A stretch of DNA of 64,000 nt, from positions 26,599,985-26,663,984 of the forward strand of contig CAIIXF020000004.1 in NCBI GenBank assembly GCA_903813345.2. The letters are read 5' to 3'. The notes under the pieces are model-generated. The model saw nothing but the letters and a program-made list of their open reading frames with translations, searched no databases and had not been told where the DNA came from. Position numbers and translations under genes: made by a program. This stretch comes from Owenia fusiformis. Its lineage: Eukaryota; Annelida; Polychaeta; Sabellida; Oweniidae. Positions within the stretch are counted from its first letter, which is position 1; each line of letters begins with the position of its first letter. Of the stretch, positions 1-12,263 are shown in pieces.

Positions 1-1854
1 GTTGAAAGGAGGCCCTTACAAAACTAACAAAGATGTCTGCCTAGGTGGTATTCGATACCTGACTGCTGTTCAATCTGGGATTTGTTTAATCTACTGCCCT
101 TACTGAGGTGGATTTCCACCAAACTGTTTTTTCTGTTTCCCTCGCAAAAATAAAAAGAACCGACAGGATTTCTACTCGGAAGCAGGGGGAATTCCTTGTC
201 GATAAGTTAGGTTTTTTTCCTTAAAATCACGCGCATGTCATTGATAGCCAACTCATGCACAGGATGTCATTTGCATCATATGTAGAAAAAATATAATTGA
301 CATGTTGGAAGTACAAAAGATAATTTATCATGAAAATGAGGAAGTCCTTCTTGAGAGATAAGATGAAAAATGTGCATTTAACGAATTTTGCTTCGTTTAA
401 AAATCTGTAAAAATTGGGGTACTTCAAATCATTCGGGGGCATCATAGATTATATAGAATAAATGATTCAATTTCAAAAATAATTTTCATTTCATACTTTG
501 GAAACGATAATGAGTTACAACCTAAGCTCTCAAGTGTGCAGACTTTTTGGTTGAATAATATAGCCCTTAGTTGCCCCTAAAAAAATACTTTTGAAGGTGG
601 TGACGTTGCGCCTCTTTGAATAAAACCCATACCTTAGAAGAGTATAGTATCACTTCAAAAAACTTACCAAATTTTTTACCATACTGGACTGGCGTGCACT
701 TATTCATTCAGTGAATCGTAGTAGATTTAATGCACTCACGGCTTGTACATGTTAAAATCCTCGTGTTTAAATTTAGGCTACCACCATTATTCAAAGTCTT
801 GAAACAAGACATTCGTTTAAAGGAGCACGTAGGTTATCGCAAACAGTTTCAAACGATTCTAACTTGAATTATGAATATTTTCTGATCATGAACATGGGTG
901 TATATTTTAGATCCATTCATTATCTTCAAGAAAAGTATATATAATGATAATTTAGTTAATCAGACCTAAGTGATATTGAAGGAGCAATGGACCAATCAAC
1001 ATACTTTTTCAAAAATGTTGACCTAATTTTCACCAAAAATGCAACCTATTATTATATTGTTGAATGCATAATTAGAATGTGCTTTGAGACATGGTCGATT
1101 TCCTAAAAGGAAAATTTGATTGCTCCAGGGACTTTGAAGATATTCAATTTGGATGACCAAAATGAACTGAAACCAATGGATAGCATGAGATTTTTCAATG
1201 GAGAAATAACATGGGGAACACTTATTTTAATGTAATTAAGTTTTTCTTTCAAGAACTATTTGATACATCAAAATAAAGAATAGTCATGCATTAAACATTG
1301 TAAAAAATGATTGCATTTTTGGTGAAAATGGGGTCAACATCTTCAAAATGGGGTCAAAAAGTGTGTTGATGGGTTAATTGCTAGTTAAATATCTCCGAGT
1401 TTGTTTGAATTTATTATTACTGTGCATAATTTTCTTTGAGATAATGAATTGATCTAAAAGATAAACTTGTCTTCATTGTCAGAAAATAGTCATAATTCAA
1501 GATATACCCTTCTGAAATTCAAGGGCTAAGTGCCGATGGAAGTTCCCCTGACTTCAATTGTTGTGACTTTTTCTTTTGAAGCTATCTCAGGAGCATCTGT
1601 GTTCACAATTCCTCCACCAGATATTGCAAAACCTCGAGAAAGAATTGCCCATGGGCTGCTTTTCTCCGCTTTAACCCACAGATGACTCAGGGCTGAACCA
1701 TGCATGACGTGGACAGATGAGCGCATCTTTATGTGCAAGGAAGTGGTGGCAATTTGGAGGGGTATAGGATGTATTCTTGCAAGAGTATGACACTTTACAG
1801 TCTATGCCACACCTGTCACACTTTCTTCCAATAGCCCCTATGCCCCTTGTACTG
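1..1854. other. non-coding stretch, no gene recognised
   Basis: Only short ORFs without recognisable motifs are present. The sequence is AT-rich, and two copies of a phrase close to 'aaaatggggtcaa' lie near 1325-1360. I see no splice-bounded coding exon, RNA gene or transposon terminus. Confidence 0.5.
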
Positions 1855-2250
1855 ACTTTTGCAATGTTTAAAACTTGGGTCCGAGCTGAATTTTGCCCCT
1901 CTTTGCAAAATTAATGATTATTCCGCCAGCCATGACTCTCTGTGAATGAATGATATTCCATTGCAAAGAGGAGTAATTTGGCTTTTTGGTACATTGAATG
2001 AAAAGGATGCAGTCAGCATTGGTTTTATGTTTTTTTCCAATTTTGCATCGGGCTCCGTACACTGACTTTTGTGATGTTTATAACTTGGTCAAAAGCTAAT
2101 TTTGGCCTACTTGGCAAATGGAATGATTACTCGCCAAACCATGACCAAATATCCATGAATGATATATTGTAAAGAGGAGACACATGGCTTTATGGTGCAT
2201 TGAATGAAATCAATGCTGTAATCACTGGTTTTGTGCTTTTCCGAGATAAC
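1855..2250. repeat. two tandem copies of a ~200-bp unit
   Basis: The blocks at about 1855-2050 and 2055-2250 align along their length: 'actgacttttg..atgttta', a Cys/His-free AT-rich middle, 'gaatgatat', 'aaagaggag', 'ggctttatggt', 'cattgaatga' and a closing 'ggttttgtgctttt'. They are diverged by substitutions. No coding potential or transposon terminus is recognisable, so this may be an old local duplication or part of a dispersed repeat. Confidence 0.6.
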
Positions 2251-2475
2251 AATCTGTTGCGTTTTTTTTATACGCACTGTAAATATGCATACGGAAGGGA
2301 TGGATAATCAAGTAAATCATTTGTTTTGCTTAGTTTGACATGTAATCGTGAAAGGCTACTTCATTGAACAAAAGAATACAATCATAGCGTGTCACAACCC
2401 AAGAGATAAACTATTATTTTCAAATGTTTTATTATTCATCGTTCCCTCGACTCTTTCTGGCTTTGATTCACCCGT

Positions 2476-2994
2476 GCACATCTATTGTCATTTACCAGTG
2501 TGTATTTTTCATTACATCTATTGTCATTTACCAGTGTGTATTTTTTCATTACATCTATTGTCATTTACCAGTGTGTATTTTTTCATTACATCTATTGACA
2601 TTTACCAGTGTGTATTTTTCATTACATCTTTTGTCATTTACCAGTGTGTATTTTTTCATTACATCTATTGTCATTTACCAGTGTGTATTTTTCATTACAT
2701 CTATTGTCATTTACCAGTGTATATTTTTTCAGTACATCTATTGTCATTTACCAGTGTGTATTTTTTCATTACACCTATTGTCATTTACCAGTGTGTATTT
2801 TTCATTACATCTATTGTCATTTACCAGTGTGTATTTTTTCATTACATCTATTGTCATTTACAAGTGTGTATTTTTTCATTACATCTATTGTCATTTAACA
2901 GTGTGTATTTTTTCATTACATCTATTGTCATTTACCAGTGTGTATTTTTCATTACATCTATTGTCATTTACCAGTGTGTATTTTTCATTACATT
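2476..2994 (-). repeat. 36/37-bp minisatellite A (about 14 copies)
   Basis: The repeat core reads 'ttgtcatttaccagtgtgta' then a run of T and 'cattacatcta'. Units alternate between 36 and 37 bp through one extra T. On the minus strand the unit reads N-E-K-I-H-T-G-K followed by stops. This closely resembles the repetitive C-terminal tail (NENVHTGELQ-like) of the zinc-finger gene that ends at 4464 on the same strand. Forward ORFs across the array are consequences of the repeat and are not called as genes. Confidence 0.85.
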
Positions 2995-3079
2995 TTGCAT
3001 CGTTATGTGATTTACTTTTGTGCAGTTTATAGATAGTCTTTCATTGTTTTGCGATTCAACAGTGTGTATACATGTACCT

Positions 3080-3668
3080 ATTAAGATGGCTTATGTAATT
3101 CACGGGTGTGTATCTTATACTTGGCAGTTGTATGTGATTGTTATGTAATTCACGGGTGTGTATCTTACACTCGGCAGTTGTATGTGGTTGTTCTGTAATT
3201 CACGGGTGTGTATCTTACACTTGGCAGTTGTATGTGATTGTTATGTAATTCACGGGTGTGTATCTTACACTTGGCAGTTGGATGTGATTGTTATGTGATT
3301 CACGGGTATGTATCTTACACTTGGCAGTTGTATGTGATTGTTATGTGATTCACGGGTGTGTATCTTACACTTGGCAGTTGTATGTGATTGTTATGTGATT
3401 CACGGGTGTGAATCTTACACTTGGCAGTTGTATGTGATTGTTATGTAATTCACGGGTGTGTATCTTACACTTGGTAGTTGTATGTGATTTTTATGTGATT
3501 CACAGGTGTGTATCTTACACTTGGCAGTTGTATGTGATTGTTATGTAATTCACCAGTGTGTATCTTACACTTGGCAGTTGTATGTGATTGTTATGTAATT
3601 CACGGGTGTGTATCTTACACTTGGCAGTTGTATGTCATTGTTATGTGATTCACCAGTGGGTATCATTT
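3080..3668 (-). repeat. 50-bp minisatellite B (about 12 copies)
   Basis: The unit contains 'ttcacgggtgtgtatcttac', then 'acttggcagttgta' and 'tgtgattgttatgtaa'. On the minus strand its core reads I-H-T-R-E-L-H-N-N, again like the H-T-G-E-L-Q-N-N phrase of the nearby zinc-finger gene tail. The bridge between arrays A and B (3040-3075) is an intermediate form that still reads V-H-T-V-E-S-Q-N-N-E. The 50-bp period is not a multiple of three, so the array is not coding as it stands. Confidence 0.85.
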
Positions 3669-4463
3669 CATTTCACATTGCAATAGTATGGGGTTTTCTT
3701 CAAAATGGGACCCACATCAAGGGATTTTTCAGTGACCCACTTTAGCAGCACGTCCCCATATAGCCAATATGGGAATACTCCCCCCCCCACACACACACCC
3801 CGGGCCTACTGTATGTCAAGTGCAACTTTGCACCATCTACTCTAAGGGGAGAACATGTAGATCACTCACCACCTCTAATATTCTCTATCTGAAGAGGTAG
3901 GGGGTGACTTACTCCCCATGATTAATTCTGTCCACAGGCCAACGGAGTCAGATAACGTATTTCATTCTAGAGTCTGTTGAAGGAAATACGTACCTGTTAT
4001 TCATGTCATTGCATCTTTCACCTGTTCACAGGTAATATTTTCAGGTGTTCAGAGAGAAAGGGGTATACCATCTTTGAAAGTACCCTTTGCACCTGTTTCA
4101 GTTCGCTTTTTAAGTTGTATGATTTTCTAGACCACTAAACTCTGCGCGCAGGGTGCTTTGAAAGAGACATTACCCTCATGCAGTAAATGAACACAACTTG
4201 TATGATTAAAAAATGAGTACTAGATACAGTTATCCATTTTATTGTTTTTGCAGTATTACTCCATGATATCCTTTTCGCTCACATGATAACTAATAAATTC
4301 AATGCAAATAACAAAATAGTAACATTGGAAATAAAAAAGTGTACACTATAAATGATAAAATATTGTTTTCAGATAACGCTGCAATATTTTGTATTTTGCA
4401 AAGTAATGTAACTAATTGATTTCCGGATGGCTTTGGAATGTTTAGAGACTCACCAGCATGTAC
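3669..4463. other. 3' flank of zinc-finger copy 1, duplicated at 14345-14672
   Basis: No gene is visible. From about 3975 the sequence aligns with 14400-14672: 'acgtacctg', 'atctttcac', 'cacaggt', 'attttattgtttttt', 'gtacactat'. It therefore belongs to the same segmental duplication as the zinc-finger genes. The last part (4340-4390) holds 'aatgataaaatattgtttt', shared with 17339-17360. Confidence 0.65.
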
Positions 4464-7400
4464 CTAATTTTCATTTGAATTGTCATTGTTTTGTAACTCA
4501 CCAGTATGTACATTTTCATTTGACTTGTCATCGTTTTGGTTTTGTGATTCATCATTGTGTATCTTTTCATTCATCTTTGCATTATTATTTGAGGAAGTAT
4601 GTGTCTTTAGATGAGATCTCAAGTTACTTGAATGAACAAACTTTTTGTCACATATATCACAGGCATATGACCTTTCACCAGCGTGTGTTTGTTCATGTGA
4701 TCTCAAGTTGCCACGAGTAGTGAACAGTTTGTCACAAATAGAACAACTATATGGCTTTTCGCCAGTATGAAGCCTTCTATGTCTTTTCAAGCCATAGCGT
4801 GAAGCAAATTTTTTGTCACAAGTAGAACAAACGTGCGGTTTTTCACCAGTATGTATTCTAACATGTGTCTTTAAAGTATCAAACGAGGAATGCTTTTTTC
4901 CACAAAATGAACATAGATACGGCTTCTCACCAGAGTGTTTTAGTTTATGGAACTTTAAACCTGACACAAATCTGAATGTTTTGTCACAGATAGAACAAGA
5001 GTATGGACGTTCACCAGTGTGGATTCTCTCATGGGATTTTGCATTAGAAGCACCAGAAAAACGTTTATCACAAAAGGTACATTTGAATGGTTTTTCACAG
5101 GGTGTGGGCATATTTGTATGTGTTCTTTCATGTCTTTTCATAGAGCCAGACTGTGAGAATGTTTTCTCACATTTTGAACATTGGAATCTTTCACCAGTAT
5201 GAATTCGAACATGTTCTTGCAAATGACCACTCTGTTGAAATGTTTTTCTACAAACGGAACAGGAATATGTATTTTCTCCAGTGTGAATATTTTGATGTGT
5301 TTTCAAAGCATCAGCCCGAAATTATCTTTTGCCACAAATAGAACATGGATATGGTTTTTCTCCAGTGTGAGTATTTTGATGTATTTTCAAAGCATAAGCC
5401 CTAGAAAACTTTTTGCCACAAATAGAACATGAATGTGGTTTCTCGCCAGTATGTATCATTTCATGTCGGGTTAAGTCTGAGGGGGATAAAAAACCCTTTC
5501 CACAAGTAGAGCATATACATAGAGTTTTACCAGTATGCTGCATGTTATGGACTTCTAAGGCCCTAAAACTTTTACAAACTTCACTGCAAAGGGTACATGT
5601 GTAAGGATTTACACCAGTGTGTAACAATTTGTGTCTTTTAAAAGACCGTTCACACTTAAAGGATTTGTTGCATACTGAACATATGTGGTCTTCTTTCATA
5701 CATGTCCTTTCATGCTTTTTGAGGTAAGAAGACGTACTGATTTTTCTGTTACAAATTGAACATTCAAATGGTTTTTCACCAGTATGTGTCAATTCATGGT
5801 TTTTCATTTCCGAGAGATGTTTGAATGGCTTGTCACAAAATGAACATTTGTAACGTTTCTGTTTTACTGATTCTCCGCATATATGGAGTTTTAAGGTTTC
5901 AGATGAACGAAACTTTTTGCAACAAATCGAACATATGTTTGGTATTTCACCAGTATGAATTTTTTCATGTTGTTTCAAATGAGCATTTTGTCTAAATCCT
6001 CTGGCACAAAAAGAACATTTGTAAGGCCTTTCCCCTGTGTGGAGCATCAAATGTCTTTTAAAAATACAATTTTTTAAAAATGTTTTCTCACATACATTAC
6101 AGGTAAATTGTTTTTTATCAATCTTTACACCAGTGTGTATTTGCTCATGTTCTTTTAAGAAGCGACGTTCGTTAAATTTTTGGTCACAAAAATTACATGG
6201 AAATGGCTTCTCTCCAGTATGCCAGCGTACATGTCTAGTCAAGCTATTCACTTGTGTAAATCGTTTGTCACACATTTTACATGCGAATGGTTTCTCACCA
6301 GTGTGAATTCGTTCATGTCTTTTCAAATCAGAAGAACGGGAAAAAGTTTTGCCACATGTCGAACATCCAAATAATTTTTCATCGGTTTGTACATTTTGCT
6401 CATGCTCTTTTTGTTTGTGACGTTTCAAGTGAGCAGACTGTCTATATCTTTTGTCACATAAACTACATTTGAATGGCTTTTCACCTGTGTGTGTCATTTC
6501 ATGTTTTTTCAAGTGATAAGCAACAGTAAACGTTTTACCACAGACTGTACACATGTGTAGGTTTTTACCAGTGTGCTTTCTTTTGTGATATCTCAAAGTG
6601 AATGCTTGTGAAAATGACTTACCACAAACATTACATGTGTGTGGTTTTTTACCAGTGTATTTTATACCAGCTTTTCTGTTAGACTTTATTTCAAGAGATG
6701 TTTCCAAATCAACTCTGACATCATTATCTGGGGCATAATCACTGTCATCGTCCCTGTCATTATCAATGACATCCTCACCCTCATCTGTTTCTATTTCATC
6801 GTCGCTCTCTTGTTCAATTTTAACAAACGCTTCTGCAACAGAACTGTCCTCTTCACCATACTCAGTGTTCTCATGAATACCAAGTTCAATTTTAACAAAC
6901 ATTTCTGATACAGTGCTGTCTTCTTTAGCATACTCATTGTCATCATAGCTACCAGGTTCAGTTTTGACGACTTTGTCAAAACCATTGTACATATCCTTCA
7001 TTGTAAGTTCAGAGTTGACATATGATTCTGTTTTACTAAATATGTCAAGATCATTGTTTAAGTCCAAGGTGTGTTCAGAACTGACATCAACACCTGGTTC
7101 TGTTTTAACAAAGACTGGCATATCAAAATTATTGTGCTCAGATGGTGATTCAGATATCACATCAACACTAGTATTGGCTGTTGCATTATCCATTGCAGAT
7201 TCAGATTTGACATCAAACACTACTATGGGCTGTTGTATTATCAATTGCAGATTCATATATGACATCAAACACAACTATTGGCTGTTGTATTTTCCATTGC
7301 AGATTCAGATATGACATCAAACACTACTATGGGCTGTTGTATTATCAATTGCAGATTCATATATGACATCAAACACTGCTATTGGCTGTTGTATTTTCCA

Positions 7401-7694
7401 TTGCAGATTCAGATATGACATCAAACACTACTATTGGCTGTTCTATTTTCCATTGCAGATTCAGATATGACATCAAACACTACTATTGGATGTTGTATTT
7501 TCCATTGTAGATTCAGATATGACATCAATACTACTATTGGCTGTTGTATTATCCATTGCAGATTCAGAGCTGTCATCAGTCTCAATTCCAGTTTTGAAAA
7601 ATGTTTTGTTTGGTTTTGATATCCATTTCAGATTCACAAATCTCCATCTTTTCCATTATCTATGATATGGTATTTTTGTCCATCCATAGCAAAC
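4464..7694 (-). pseudogene. poly-C2H2 zinc-finger gene, copy 1, broken
   Basis: The locus encodes an acidic N-terminal region with repeated V/I-K-T/I-E motifs followed by 24 C2H2-type fingers with TGEKP linkers. It is a paralogue of the intact gene at 17379-20054. Three lesions are visible. The ancestral start (7685-7687), just after a splice acceptor at 7695-7697, meets a TGA after 17 codons. Six 52-bp repeat units then throw the frame. An in-frame TAA at 5322-5324 replaces the Tyr codon of finger 16, whose paralogue reads KRYSR. The frame resumes unchanged after the TAA and runs to the tail stop at 4464. Fingers 1-15 remain in one frame (5322 to about 7250), so a shortened protein from an internal ATG is possible. 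The family generally binds DNA in the nucleus. Confidence 0.8.
7188..7568 (-). repeat. 52-bp tandem array in the N-terminal coding region
   Basis: There are seven consecutive units: six of 52 bp carrying 'gacatcaaacac', and one of 51 bp at the 5' end of the gene carrying 'gacatcaatac'. The paralogue at 17379-20054 has 51-bp (17-codon) units reading DVISESAMDNTT-like. The extra base shifts the reading frame in each of the six long units. It probably arose once and was then spread by unit duplication. Confidence 0.8.
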
Positions 7695-7697
7695 CTG

Positions 7698-8975
7698 AAA
7701 ATGAAAAGAAATTAAGCATTATTTTAAACCATAGGCAAAGGTCGATAGAAATAATTTTTAAATAAAGATGGCATGGTAATCGATATGTGTTTATTTATAA
7801 ATATTCTAGACAAAATTTTATATTCAGAACCTATGTTTTAAACTATACCATAAATCATGGGATAGACTTTTTAAACTTTTTGTGATGATGTGGATTTATA
7901 ATTTCATTTCATTCATGCGAAAATGTACGATTGATAACAAAATAACCTCAGATTGAAGTAGGAATCTATAATTCAATCAATGTTAACTAAAATGGCTGAA
8001 AATAAAAAATGCAGGATAATGCAGGACACCTGAAATTATTTATAAAGCTACCAATGGTTGAAAAGTGAATTTTGCATGACAAGATTGGTGGCCATTTTGA
8101 AAATAGGCGAGCTTTTGAACCAGGAATCAAACATAAATTAAAACATTTTCACTCTTGTTCAATGTTCTTTGGTAAGGTAACATGTTTTATAGAAATTTTC
8201 ACATTTTTCAAATGTGTGCCTCCCGTGCCAGTAGTATTCTCAGAAATTTTCAAAAATAGAACTCACTTTTTGGTCACCATGGTACCTTTTAAGACCAAAG
8301 CACTTGTATACTGTCAATAATCTGCAAAAGGCTAATGAGCCCATATTAAGGAGATACTTACAATCCATATAATTTTAGATTGCGTTGACATGAGATGTTC
8401 ATTTTGATGTTTCGATTCTTGAAATACAATCATGGACAATTATAGGAAATTGCATTTAAATCTTGGTACATTTTTCCTTAGGCTAATTCATTTTTTAAGA
8501 TTTCATTCACTCCAGTCTTACTTTGATCTAATTCATGCCATTTGCAATTTTCGGGAGTTTTGAACAATTCATTATTATCCGTTAAGGTATCATGATACTT
8601 GACAAGAAATGACAAAACAGGAAGTGACAAAACCATGCTGGCTTTCAAACATTTTTTGAACCAAGATAACAGAGTTCTGTTTTGACCTCCAGTCAGTTGT
8701 TCCACATATCATTTACATGACCAGGATCACAATGTACATGGTCAGAATGACCCTAAACATGATAAAATAACTTTTTCAGCCCTCTGAAAATGTGACTGAA
8801 AAATATCTTAAAGTAGGCCCTAAGGAAAGTTCACTGAACAGAATCTTTTGAAAATTTCAGAAAATGTGGCCAATATATTGCTCTCTAAATTACGGCTTAT
8901 TCCAGGTGGCAAAAGGCTGAATTATCAGATCAGCAGTACAGCCTTTGAAAGCCCAATTGAAAAAAGCCTATGGAA
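7698..8975. other. upstream intron/intergenic DNA, no gene recognised
   Basis: This lies upstream of the acceptor for the zinc-finger copy 1 coding exon, so at least part should be an intron leading to an unseen 5' exon. ORFs here are short and without family motifs. Confidence 0.45.
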
Positions 8976-9232
8976 AATCATCTCCAATTATCACCTAACT
9001 TACTATTGATAATTAGTTGAAAGTTAGGTGTAAAAATTCACATGCAAATGAGCTAATTATCAACTTAATTAACGCTTAATTTGCAACTTAATTAACGATT
9101 AACTACCATCAATATGCAAATGAGCTATTTACGTAAATTAGTTGAAAGTTAGTTGTAAGTTTGATGTAAGTTAATCTCTAATTATCACCTAACTTACTAT
9201 TGATAATTAGTTGAAAGTTAGGTTTAAGTCAG
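8976..9232. repeat. self-complementary AT-rich repeat with duplicated ends
   Basis: The phrase 'aattatcacctaacttacta' followed by 'ttgataattagttgaaagtt' occurs at about 8985-9025 and again at 9180-9224. Each copy can fold on itself (CACCTAACTT against AAGTTAGGTG). The spacer holds two 'atgcaaatgagct' copies. A related run of 'gataattag' phrases lies at 10130-10400. This looks like a foldback/MITE remnant; no target duplication was identified. Confidence 0.5.
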
Positions 9233-10429
9233 ATTTGTGACATCTCAAAAATGACTCGCTTTTTTTTGCTTCTCTTCACTCGGAGATTTTTGCTTCATCT
9301 TGAACTATTTTGTGACGGAATATTCATCTTAATTAGGATCTTTCAGAACAGACAACATTGAACTTGAACTATTGAAATTTCACAGCAAGAGGAGGGAAAA
9401 CCCCATGATTCAATTGATGACATACGATTTCCTCCTTCGCACACCTCCTTTTGTCGAAAACGTACCCTCCATCTTGGTTTTCAAAGTTTTCAAATTGACC
9501 TAGTTTTAAACCAATCAACGATCGACTCACTAAACCAATCAGCGACGATGTCATCTCAATACAGATTTACATTATAAGCGTATGTCATCTTTGAACAATG
9601 GGGTTTCTCCCCCTCTTTTTTAAAGCTATTCTATTTTGCAAATTTTTATAAGATTCATGAAAAGCATGTGAAAACATCATTATTGCCATCAACAACTAAA
9701 ATCAGAACACAAACATTAGATTATAATGTTACATAATAAGGACGTAACAGATATAATCAAAAATATGTTTTGAAATGTCTTTGATCTAACAATCATTATT
9801 TAGAAGAGCACATTTGGATTACTTGTGAAATATAGGTAACCCATGTTAGTACCTAAATTGCATTCTAGGATTAATATTATACGATCTGATTCAAAAAGAT
9901 TTTTAAATTCATAAACATTTCAGACAGAAGTGTGAATAAGATTTAACATACATTGTATTCATGTTCTACATACCCTTATAATAATGTTGACCAAATTTCA
10001 TGGTAGTATAGGCACCATTCACGTTGTAATTCTCAATTTTATGAGAGAAATATCTCTCACATGTTTTCTTTTTCCACCATCTTGAAATTAAATTTAGGGG
10101 GTTTGTATTTCTAAATCATGGGCCTAATTTACTACTAATTATCATTATAATCATCCTATATGTTAACTATCAACCAATTATCTACTTCAGAACAAAAACG
10201 TTTTAATTTACCACTTACTATCACCCTCAAACATTTCATATCTTAATTATCAACTAAAAATCATAAATCAGCATTATTGTAAGTTAATTTACGTTGAACT
10301 TGCTACTGATAATTAGGCCATAATTATCATTGATTTAATTAACGCTTAACTTTAATTCCAATTGCCAGCAGAATTGTTGATAATTAGTTGATAATACTTA
10401 GTGTATTTGACTCCATTTTTTATATACCG
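9233..10429. other. non-coding stretch, no gene recognised
   Basis: AT-rich DNA with no motif-bearing ORF. The part at 10130-10400 repeats the 'gataattag/ctaattatc' vocabulary of the element at 8976-9232. Confidence 0.45.
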
Positions 10430-10710
10430 TGTGATGTATATGGTATCTGCGTGAAAAGTCCGAACAAAATGTGTTAGTTTTTTTCAGCGTTCGGTTTTGT
10501 GCTGTATTGGCGATCATTTTTTGGAAGTTTTTCTACAGGAATATTTTTGCTGGACAATAATCAGGTAAAATGCGTATTGACGTGACATATTCTGTCATGC
10601 AAAAAAAACTGCCGTGACTTTACATTTCCAGCAAATGTGTGACAAATACGCAAATTGCGGGACAGTTGGACAGCCTGTATGAGGCTGCGCATAAGAAGTG
10701 AGTATAGCTC
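10430..10710 (-). repeat. dispersed repeat, inverted copy of 62742-63020
   Basis: Read on the minus strand it shares with 62742-63020 the order 'caactgtcccgcaatttgcg', 'tatttgtca', 'catttgctg', 'aaaatacgcat', 'aaaaatatt' and 'ttcggacttt/ttcggatttg'. The two copies lie 52 kb apart in opposite orientation. No coding content is recognised, so it is probably a non-autonomous mobile element. Confidence 0.65.
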
Positions 10711-11197
10711 CCACAATTCTTTCATATTCTATCGTATTCGGGGATTCCCCATTACATCATCTCCCGCATCATCTCCAATCAAATTGCTGGATGTGATCAC
10801 GTGAACAATCACGAGCATGTGCTCTCTCAGTGCTTTGCATGCGCAGAGTTAAATATGAAATCGAGGGAATGGAATAAGATCAGTTCAACTTCAACATCTG
10901 TTACAGTTAATAAAATTTGTTTTCGAACGTGCCAATACGAAAGGTCATCATTGGGAAATCTCCCCCCCCCCCCTGAGGCTGCGAGTGAGACTGTGTCGAG
11001 TGATATGATTTTTGCGTTGGGAAAAATGTGTGTCACAATCCAGCAGTCAGAGGTGAGGAGGTTAGGATATTCATCGACAGAGTAGGTCACCCCAAGCATC
11101 AATTTCATTTTTGTGTTGTACTAATAACAAAAATTCATACCTTAGCTTATTATGTTCGTGGAAACACAACGAGAGAAATCAAAATATATGGATTTAC

Positions 11198-11555
11198 TAA
11201 CTTCCGGTTGGTTATTTCCGGTATTTTTAGGGATCGATCAATCTGCAATGTTTCGTGCTCTGCACTGTGCACTTGTATGCCCGGCCTTTTAAATCGCAAC
11301 CCACTTTCACGTCTGACTGATCAGTAGACTTAAAACCAAGGCCGAGATATTTAAGCAATGAAATCATTTAATCGGACAACACAATTGTATGTGAATAACT
11401 AAAGCACAAAGTAAGCAGAACAACCACTGACAAGAACGCAATATCTGTATATATAATGTAGGCACAAGTTATCACTTGCCCTAATAAGTATAAACATAGG
11501 GTAAGTTATGTAGTGGCGTTAGGCAATAAATATTGACCATTCAATGATTCAAAGC
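11198..11555 (+). repeat. dispersed repeat with paired TTCCGG motifs
   Basis: It begins 'aacttccggttggttatttc', then 'gggatcgatcaatctgcaa', and ends near 'caataaatattgacc'. It matches 21812-22175 in the same orientation across about 350 bp (TTCCGG pair, GATCGATCAAT, GGACAACACA, CAATAAATAT). The first 60 bp also match 63378-63440. The family is not identified. Confidence 0.6.
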
Positions 11556-12263
11556 CGTGACAGCATTATCTGCTCGTATCCCGCAATTTATACAGTGTAC
11601 ATCAGGCCAAGGGGGGGGGGGGGGTTCACATTTGACAAGTGCTAAAATGGTACATAAACTACTTAGTAAATGTTTCTTTATGCTAACACCCATACTTTAT
11701 ACAACTAATTGAACTAATCCAATGTACTATGCTACAGTACATGTATGTATTTTTACCTGTTTGAATCACTTATGACTTATTGCCGCTTTAAGTCCATCTT
11801 TTCAAGATGCTTGAATAAAGCAAGGACGTCCTTGTGTAGAGGCCCACTCATTATAATATAATCAGTTATTGCTTAGTAATCATATATTCATACTAGAATA
11901 ACGTCATTGTATCAATTGAATAGTAAGATAGTCAAAACTGCAGTCAGCTGATTTGAGCAAAGCCTGGTGATGTCAATTTCACCTCATAAAGTACACTCTG
12001 AGTCATTCAAAGTATGATGCAGTTGTTCTAACTATGTCAGAGTATCTATTTCATTTGGCCTTGTAAAAGTTGAAACGTTGCTTTATTTTTGGTACGTCAT
12101 ATTGTGTCATATCATTATTGTACCTACATCATTTTGTTACTTACATCACGTTTTAATGGAAAATTGTCTTGTATAAAGTGAGAGGATTGTACGAGCTCTT
12201 TGGTAAGCAATTTCGGATCATCAAGGGCACATCTTGGCTGGTAAATGATTGGAACAACTTTGA
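11556..12263. other. non-coding stretch, no gene recognised
   Basis: It contains a G homopolymer of about 14 bases near 11611. No coding exon or transposon terminus is visible. Confidence 0.45.

Noticed and set aside
2348-3032. Forward ORFs of 200 or so residues rich in Phe, Ser, His and Cys
   Set aside because: They are translations of the 36/37-bp minisatellite in different frames; similar ORFs exist in more than one frame and there is no start, splice or family support.
2476-3668. CRISPR-like regular array
   Set aside because: There are no unique spacers between repeats, the context is eukaryotic, and the units are head-to-tail minisatellites.
4813-6985. Several ORFs opposite or alongside the zinc-finger fingers
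   Set aside because: They are antisense or out-of-frame shadows of the finger modules and recur identically in the paralogue region.
10801-11108. Overlapping plus and minus ORFs of about 94 residues
   Set aside because: No known motif, and they include a C homopolymer; they adjoin a dispersed repeat.
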